Source: Oscillospiraceae bacterium
GTDB taxonomy: Bacteria > Bacillota > Clostridia > Oscillospirales > Oscillospiraceae
Assembly: GCA_021205585.1 (NCBI GenBank)
Contig: JAJPXI010000231.1
Span: 1 to 16,794, forward strand
DNA: 16,794 nucleotides
Direction of reading: 5' to 3'
The notes beneath the pieces were generated by a model that was not told the origin of the DNA, did not search any database, and saw only the letters and a program-made list of their open reading frames with translations. Shown piece by piece: positions 12,838-16,794 of this stretch. The translations under genes and the position numbers were made by a program. Every line of letters begins with the position of its first letter. The stretch's first letter is position 1.

Positions 12838-15800
12838 TACCTGGGCTCACTCAGCAGCTCCAGCAGGGCCTCCTTCGTGACCCGCCCGTCGGCGGAGGCA
12901 CCGGAAATCACCTGGTCGCTCAGCTCCCGCTTGGTTTGCTGGAGCGCGACGATGCGCTCCTCAATGGACTGCTTTGCCACCAGCTTGGTGACAAACACGG
13001 TTCTGTCCTGCCCGATGCGGTGGGCCCGGTCGGTGGCCTGGTCCTCCGCGGCGGCGTTCCACCAGGGGTCGAAGTGGATCACATGGTCCGCCGCCGTCAG
13101 GTTCAGCCCCGTGCCGCCGGCCTTCAGGGAGAGGAAAAACACGTCGTACTCCCCGGACTGGAACGCCGCCACCATATCCCGGCGCTTTTCCTTGGAGTCC
13201 TTCCCGGACAGGTACAAATAGCGGATGCCCCGCCGCTCGGCCTGGCCGCACAGGGCTTCCAGCATGGTGGTGAACTGGGAAAAGACCAGGGTGCGGTGCC
13301 CGGACTCCCTGGCCTCCTCCAGCAGGTCCATGCAGGCGTCCACCTTGCCGGAGCCGCCGCGGTAGCCCTCCAGGTACAGCTCCGGCGTACAGCACAGCTG
13401 CCGCAGCCGGGTCAGGGCGGCGAGGAACTGAATCTGATCCCGGTTTACGTCCTCCTCGCTGGTCTCCAGCAGCCGCTGGCGCAGCTGCTGCTCCTGGGCC
13501 GTGTAGAGCAGGCGCTGCTCCCGGGTCATCTCCACATAGCGCACGCTCGTCACCTTTTCCGGCAGCTCCCGCAGCACATCCTCCTTTTTCCGGCGCAGGA
13601 TGAAGGGCGCGCTCATGCGCTGCAGCCGCTCCAGCGCCGCCCCGTCCCCCTCCGCGATGGGAGCTTCCAGCCGCTCCCGGAACTGGGGGTAGGCGTAGAG
13701 GTAGCCGGGCATCAAGAAGTCAAACACGCTCCACAGGTCGCTGAGATGATTTGAGATGGGGGTGCCGGTCAGGGCGAACCGGTGCTCGGCCCGGATGGTC
13801 TTGACCGCCTTGGCGGCCTTGGTGGCGGGGTTGCGGATGTACTGGGCCTCGTCCAAAATGCAGCAGTGGAACGTGTGCTCGCCGTACAGCTCCACGTCCC
13901 GCCGGAGCAAGTCGTAAGAGGTGACGAACACGTCCGCCTGCGCCTCCAGCTGCTTCTTCCGCCCCGCCGCCCCGCCGGACACCAGCTGCACCCGCAGGGC
14001 GGGGGCGAAGCGGTTCAGCTCCGCCTGCCAGTTGTAGAGCAGGGAGGCTGGGCAGACCACCAGGGCCGGGCCGCCCAGGTGCAGCAGCAGGGCGATGGCC
14101 TGGACGGTTTTGCCAAGCCCCATGTCGTCAGCCAGGATTCCCCCCAGCCCGTAGGCGGACAGGGTGCAAAGCCAGCGGAACCCGGCCTTCTGGTAGCTGC
14201 GCAGGGTGGCCTTCAGCGCCTCCGGAACGGAGTAGTCGCTGTCCTGGTAATCCCGCAGATCCCGCACCAGGCGCTTAAAATCCGTGGAGCGCTGCAGCTC
14301 AACGCCCGCACCCTGTTCGCTCAGCAGAGCATTGACATACTGAGCGCGGAAGGCGGGAACCTGGGCGTGGGCCTGCCCGTCCATCCCCACGGCCTGGGAC
14401 AGCTCCGAGAGCACCGCCAGAGCGCCGGATTCCAGGCTGAGAAATTCCCCGCCGCGCAGGCGGTAATACCGCTTTTTGACCGCGTAGGCGTGGAGCAGGC
14501 GCTCCAGCTCCTCCGGGGGCAGCTCGTCCACCGTCATCTCGATATCCAACAGGCCGCCGGCCAGGCTGACGCCCACATGGGCGGCGGGCGCGGGCTTCAA
14601 GCGCAGGGTGCGCAAACTGTCGTCGACCAGAATCTCTCCGGCCTGACGCAGCTCGTCCATGCCGGTTTTCGCCAGCTCGTAAATTCCGTCCTCGTCGCTC
14701 AGCACCCGGCGCTTCCCATCGCCGTCCGCAGGTGGGAAGTAGCGGTTCACCAGATCCCGCACCGGCTCCTCCAGCTCCGGGCGGCGGTATTCCCGGCCGT
14801 CGGCCAGAAACAGCGGGTACTCCGCGCCGCCGTAGCGCGCCACGGGGCGCAGGGAAACCCCGCCCCCTTCCCCGGTCAGGTAAAAGGCGAACTCCGGCGT
14901 CTGGGGCAGATACTCGCTCAAATCCAGCTGCTCCAGATGCACGTCCACATAGGGCTCCAGCCGGGGCAGCACGTTGCCGCAGAAGGCCCGGTAGTCCTCC
15001 CGGCTGAGGTATTCTCCCTGCCCGGCCCCGGCTGACGGGCGGGTCAGCCGGAAAAAGGGCATGGCATTTTCGGAAAAGCCCTGGGAGCAGTGGTAAATGC
15101 GGTCCTGGTAGCGGCAATAGCCGTTGTCCGCCGCGCAGAGCTCCAAAATCTGCGGCGTTTTCACCTCCGCCCCCGCGTCCCCCTTGGGGTACAGGCAGAT
15201 GGAAATCGGGGGGTTCCCCTCCACCACTGGGTAACTTTTGCCGTCCAGGGTGACGGTTCCACCCAGGTACAGGCCGAGGATACGCGCCATGCCGTCGTCG
15301 GAGCAGTGGAGGGTGCGGTACTGCGTACTCGTTCCAACGTTCAGGTACTCAGATTCCACGTCGGGGCAGATCCGGCGCACCTCCTGCTCAAGGATGCGCA
15401 GCAGCTTCTGGCTCATGGCATCGAACATCTCCGGGGCGTGGACAAACTGAAGATTTTTCCCATAAGCGTAATCCGCGCCCCGGAGCACGTTGCGAACCAG
15501 CTGCACCAAATTTTTCACAACGTACATCCGCCCTACGCCGATTTGACAGGAAATCACCCAGCGCGGGTCAAAAAAGTCGTGCTTCAAACTCATCTCCAGA
15601 TGCACCGTGCCCCGCCGGATGCCGGAGGAGAGCTGGTTGGCGGAGGGAGCGCCGTATCTGGCCAGGGCGGCGGCCAGAAGGCTGGTGGTAGGGGCGGCGC
15701 GGGGCTGGCGAGCGGCCGGTTTCCTCTCTTTTTCACGCCGAAGCTCCTCGCTTTCCCGGTATTGCAGCGCCAGGGCCACGCAGTGCTTGCACATGCCGGA

Positions 15801-16058
15801 GTATTCGGCAAAGGCGGGGCAGTCGCAGCCGTAGTCCGTAATATACTGCTCCTGTTCTCCCTTCTCCGTTTCCAGCAGCAGGGAAACCCGGTAAGGCGAG
15901 CGCCGGCTTCCAAAAACCAGGGCGGAGACGGAGAGGGACGTTTCACCCTTCGCCTCCCGCTTGATCATATGCACCGAGTCCTCCTGAAAGATGCTTTTTC
16001 CCCGGTTGAAAAAGTTTTTGTAATAACAGTTCCTGCGAATCTCGCTCTCCTGCAACAT
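12837..16058 (-). CDS. SWIM zinc-finger SNF2-family helicase
   Basis: 1073 residues. An ATP-dependent DNA translocase of the bacterial SNF2 class. The N-terminal SWIM finger has C78-x-C80 and C90-x-H92 (YGCDCPAFAEYSGMCKHCVA). A long middle region (about 150-600) corresponds to the SNF2-associated domain. The ATPase has motif I DDMGLGKT (K650), DEAQ at 736-739 (motif II), ALTGTPISNHLSDLWSVFDF (motif III), FSQFTTML and AGGTGLNLTAADHVIHFDPW (motif V) and DRAHRIGQ at 1010-1017 (motif VI). All motifs look intact. ATG 16058 is chosen; the open frame continues to a GTG at 16121 inside the family A repeat, which is unlikely. The ribosome-binding site is weak (TTGGGG). Probably acts in transcription, repair or chromosome remodelling; the exact role in Clostridia is not known to me. 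Convergent with the acyltransferase operon. Confidence 0.93.
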   Translation of the reverse strand: MLQESEIRRNCYYKNFFNRGKSIFQEDSVHMIKREAKGETSLSVSALVFGSRRSPYRVSLLLETEKGEQEQYITDYGCDCPAFAEYSGMCKHCVALALQYRESEELRREKERKPAARQPRAAPTTSLLAAALARYGAPSANQLSSGIRRGTVHLEMSLKHDFFDPRWVISCQIGVGRMYVVKNLVQLVRNVLRGADYAYGKNLQFVHAPEMFDAMSQKLLRILEQEVRRICPDVESEYLNVGTSTQYRTLHCSDDGMARILGLYLGGTVTLDGKSYPVVEGNPPISICLYPKGDAGAEVKTPQILELCAADNGYCRYQDRIYHCSQGFSENAMPFFRLTRPSAGAGQGEYLSREDYRAFCGNVLPRLEPYVDVHLEQLDLSEYLPQTPEFAFYLTGEGGGVSLRPVARYGGAEYPLFLADGREYRRPELEEPVRDLVNRYFPPADGDGKRRVLSDEDGIYELAKTGMDELRQAGEILVDDSLRTLRLKPAPAAHVGVSLAGGLLDIEMTVDELPPEELERLLHAYAVKKRYYRLRGGEFLSLESGALAVLSELSQAVGMDGQAHAQVPAFRAQYVNALLSEQGAGVELQRSTDFKRLVRDLRDYQDSDYSVPEALKATLRSYQKAGFRWLCTLSAYGLGGILADDMGLGKTVQAIALLLHLGGPALVVCPASLLYNWQAELNRFAPALRVQLVSGGAAGRKKQLEAQADVFVTSYDLLRRDVELYGEHTFHCCILDEAQYIRNPATKAAKAVKTIRAEHRFALTGTPISNHLSDLWSVFDFLMPGYLYAYPQFRERLEAPIAEGDGAALERLQRMSAPFILRRKKEDVLRELPEKVTSVRYVEMTREQRLLYTAQEQQLRQRLLETSEEDVNRDQIQFLAALTRLRQLCCTPELYLEGYRGGSGKVDACMDLLEEARESGHRTLVFSQFTTMLEALCGQAERRGIRYLYLSGKDSKEKRRDMVAAFQSGEYDVFFLSLKAGGTGLNLTAADHVIHFDPWWNAAAEDQATDRAHRIGQDRTVFVTKLVAKQSIEERIVALQQTKRELSDQVISGASADGRVTKEALLELLSEPR

Positions 16059-16077
16059 CGGCGCGCGCCCCAATCCA

Positions 16078-16106
16078 TTCGTAAAATCCAGCCCGGCAGA
16101 GGTCAA
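16078..16106 (-). promoter_or_regulatory. Weak candidate promoter of the SNF2 gene
   Basis: On the minus strand TTGACC (16101-16106), 17-nt spacer, TACGAA (16078-16083). The -10 is poor. A start near 16071 would give a leader of about 13 nt to the ATG at 16058, which is short. It lies next to the family A repeat, which may have replaced native upstream sequence. Confidence 0.3.
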
Positions 16107-16112
16107 GTCTTT

Positions 16113-16273
16113 AGGAAGCACTGATTAAATGCGCCTGCGGCGGCTGGTGGAACATTTCCGCCAAAAGTGCGTTGCAAAAGTTTGACATACATACAGTATG
16201 CCTGCACTTTTGCGCCTTCTTTTGTCGCAAAATTTCTCGCCATCCGCTCTTGCCGATTTAATCAGTCCTTCCT
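16113..16273. mobile_element. Family A MITE-like element, complete copy
   Basis: 161 bp bounded by AGGAAGCACTGATTAAAT (16113-16130) and its inverse at 16256-16273 with one mismatch. The whole element is an imperfect palindrome: the left half and the reverse complement of the right half align along most of their length, with the centre near 16190 (CATACATACAGTATG). It could fold into one long hairpin. No coding capacity. It separates the SNF2 gene from the broken response regulator and gives the latter its stop codon. Confidence 0.8.
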
Positions 16274-16648
16274 TTATTTTGCCGCCGCTGCTCCCGGCGC
16301 AGGTGGGCCGCCACCCGCGCCCCCAGCTCGTCCAGGGAAAAGGGCTTGACGATATAGTCGTCGCCCCCTGCGGCGAAGCCCCGCAGCTTGTCCGCCTCGT
16401 CTATTGCGGGCGGTCAGAAAGAGAATCGGGCAGCAGACAAAATCCCGGATTCTCCGGCAGACCTCGACGCCGTCCAGGTCGGGCATATTGACGTCCAGCA
16501 GGATCAAATCAGGCTGCTTCCCTGCCTTTTCAACCGCCTGCGCCCCGTTTTCCGCAACTATGACGGCGTATCCGTTCCATTCAAAATACCGGCGGAGCAT
16601 TTGCGCCATGTCCCGCTCGTCGTCCACGATTAAAAGGGTGTGGTTCAT
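16258..16648 (-). pseudogene. Response regulator receiver domain, frameshifted and truncated
   Basis: Starts MNHTLLIVDDERDMAQML: acidic pair D9/D10, phosphoacceptor D52 (LILLDVNMPDLDG) and T79 (FLTAR) are present. Right after LTAR the frame breaks near 16402-16407. In the next frame the domain continues as IDEADKLRGFAAGGDDYIVK and PFSLDELGARVAAHLRREQR, restoring the conserved lysine (IVKPF). The original frame instead yields arginine- and glycine-rich sequence. One extra base explains it. The restored frame ends QNKGRTD at a TAA (16258-16260) inside the family A element, so the DNA-binding output domain expected in an OmpR-type regulator is gone. Start ATG 16648 is 10 nt after GGAGG; GTG 16654 is an alternative. 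Probably inactive; a sequencing error could explain the frameshift but not the truncation. Confidence 0.85.
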
Positions 16649-16669
16649 CCGCACGCCACCTCCGCTGCA

Positions 16670-16675
16670 ATTATA
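16670..16675 (-). promoter_or_regulatory. Isolated -10 element ahead of the response regulator remnant
   Basis: The minus strand reads TATAAT 21 nt before the ATG. The position of the -35 falls in family A repeat sequence beginning at 16689 and has no match to TTGACA, suggesting the repeat has displaced the original -35. Confidence 0.35.
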
Positions 16676-16688
16676 ACGCCTGTTTCTA

Positions 16689-16740
16689 AGGAAGCACTGA
16701 TTAAATGCGCCTGTGGCGGCTATTCAAACAAGCCATTTTT
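16689..16740. repeat. Family A repeat, truncated left end
   Basis: AGGAAGCACTGATTAAATGC, then GCCTGTGGCGGCT, matches the left end of the 16113 copy with one change over about 33 bp, then diverges (ATTCAAACAAGCCATTTTTA) before a second terminus begins. Confidence 0.7.
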
Positions 16741-16741
16741 A

Positions 16742-16794
16742 AGGAAGCGCTGATTAAGTGCGGCTGCGGCGTCTGGCAGAATCTTTCGGCCCAG
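16742..16794. repeat. Family A repeat, second tandem end running off the window
   Basis: AGGAAGCGCTGATTAAGTGC, then GGCTGCGGCGTCTGGCAGAA, is another left end in the same orientation as the preceding copy and resembles 4633-4680. The window ends before the element does. Confidence 0.65.

Noticed and set aside
13782..15035. Plus-strand open frame (417 codons) opposite the SNF2 gene
   Set aside because: Antisense shadow. The minus strand carries all helicase motifs in one uninterrupted frame.
16058..16121. Longer SNF2 start at GTG 16121
   Set aside because: The codon lies in the terminal repeat of the family A element and the extra 21 residues have no ribosome-binding site.

Overview
The window is a chromosomal segment of a fairly high-GC, Gram-positive, spore-forming Clostridia-type bacterium. 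A gut Oscillospiraceae member (Flavonifractor, Lawsonibacter or Oscillibacter type) is my best guess. This rests on a sporulation gene of the yabP family, an S-layer-homology (SLH) surface protein, strong G-rich Shine-Dalgarno sites, TTG and GTG starts, and a GC-rich third codon position. The taxonomic assignment is inference.

Layout. 1-175 (-): 5' part of yabP, with a sigma-E-like promoter. 263-2444 (+): greA-lysS operon behind a near-consensus sigma-A promoter and a structured leader. 2445-2866: no gene, a mosaic of repeats. 3039-4634 (+): secreted protein with a lysozyme-like domain, an FN3-like domain and three SLH domains. 4728-5198 (-): smpB. 5469-5618: a 150-bp palindrome-rich element with terminal inverted repeats. 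5770-8445 (+): 891-residue multi-pass membrane protein of the PTPS_related/YfhO-like type. 8623-9858 (+): MFS transporter. 10090-12708 (+): two-gene O-acyltransferase operon (MBOAT plus DHHW/AlgX-like protein). 12837-16058 (-): large SWIM-SNF2 helicase. 16258-16648 (-): frameshifted, truncated response regulator. 16689-16794: further repeat ends.

How the genes may work together. GreA, LysS and SmpB are housekeeping (transcript cleavage, tRNA charging, ribosome rescue). The SLH hydrolase, the 891-residue membrane protein and the MBOAT/DHHW pair all point to the cell envelope. SLH domains bind secondary cell-wall polymers, and MBOAT/SGNH-like pairs O-acetylate such polymers, so a functional link is plausible but not shown here. 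Three genes (891-residue protein, MFS, MBOAT) have their own recognisable sigma-A promoters, so 5770-12708 is probably not one operon.

The most unusual content is non-coding. Two dispersed repeat families recur. Family A is a MITE-like imperfect palindrome with ends resembling AGGAAGCACTGATTAAAT. Family B is a terminator-like hairpin beginning AAAGGCAACACCGC. They sit at gene ends and supply the stop codon itself for lysS, smpB, the SLH gene and the broken response regulator. A third element lies at 5469-5618. The greA leader carries a terminator-like hairpin and a second 12-bp stem, an arrangement reminiscent of leader-RNA-producing greA leaders in enterobacteria. I see no CRISPR array, tRNA, rRNA, phage or defence island, and no wholly new gene system.
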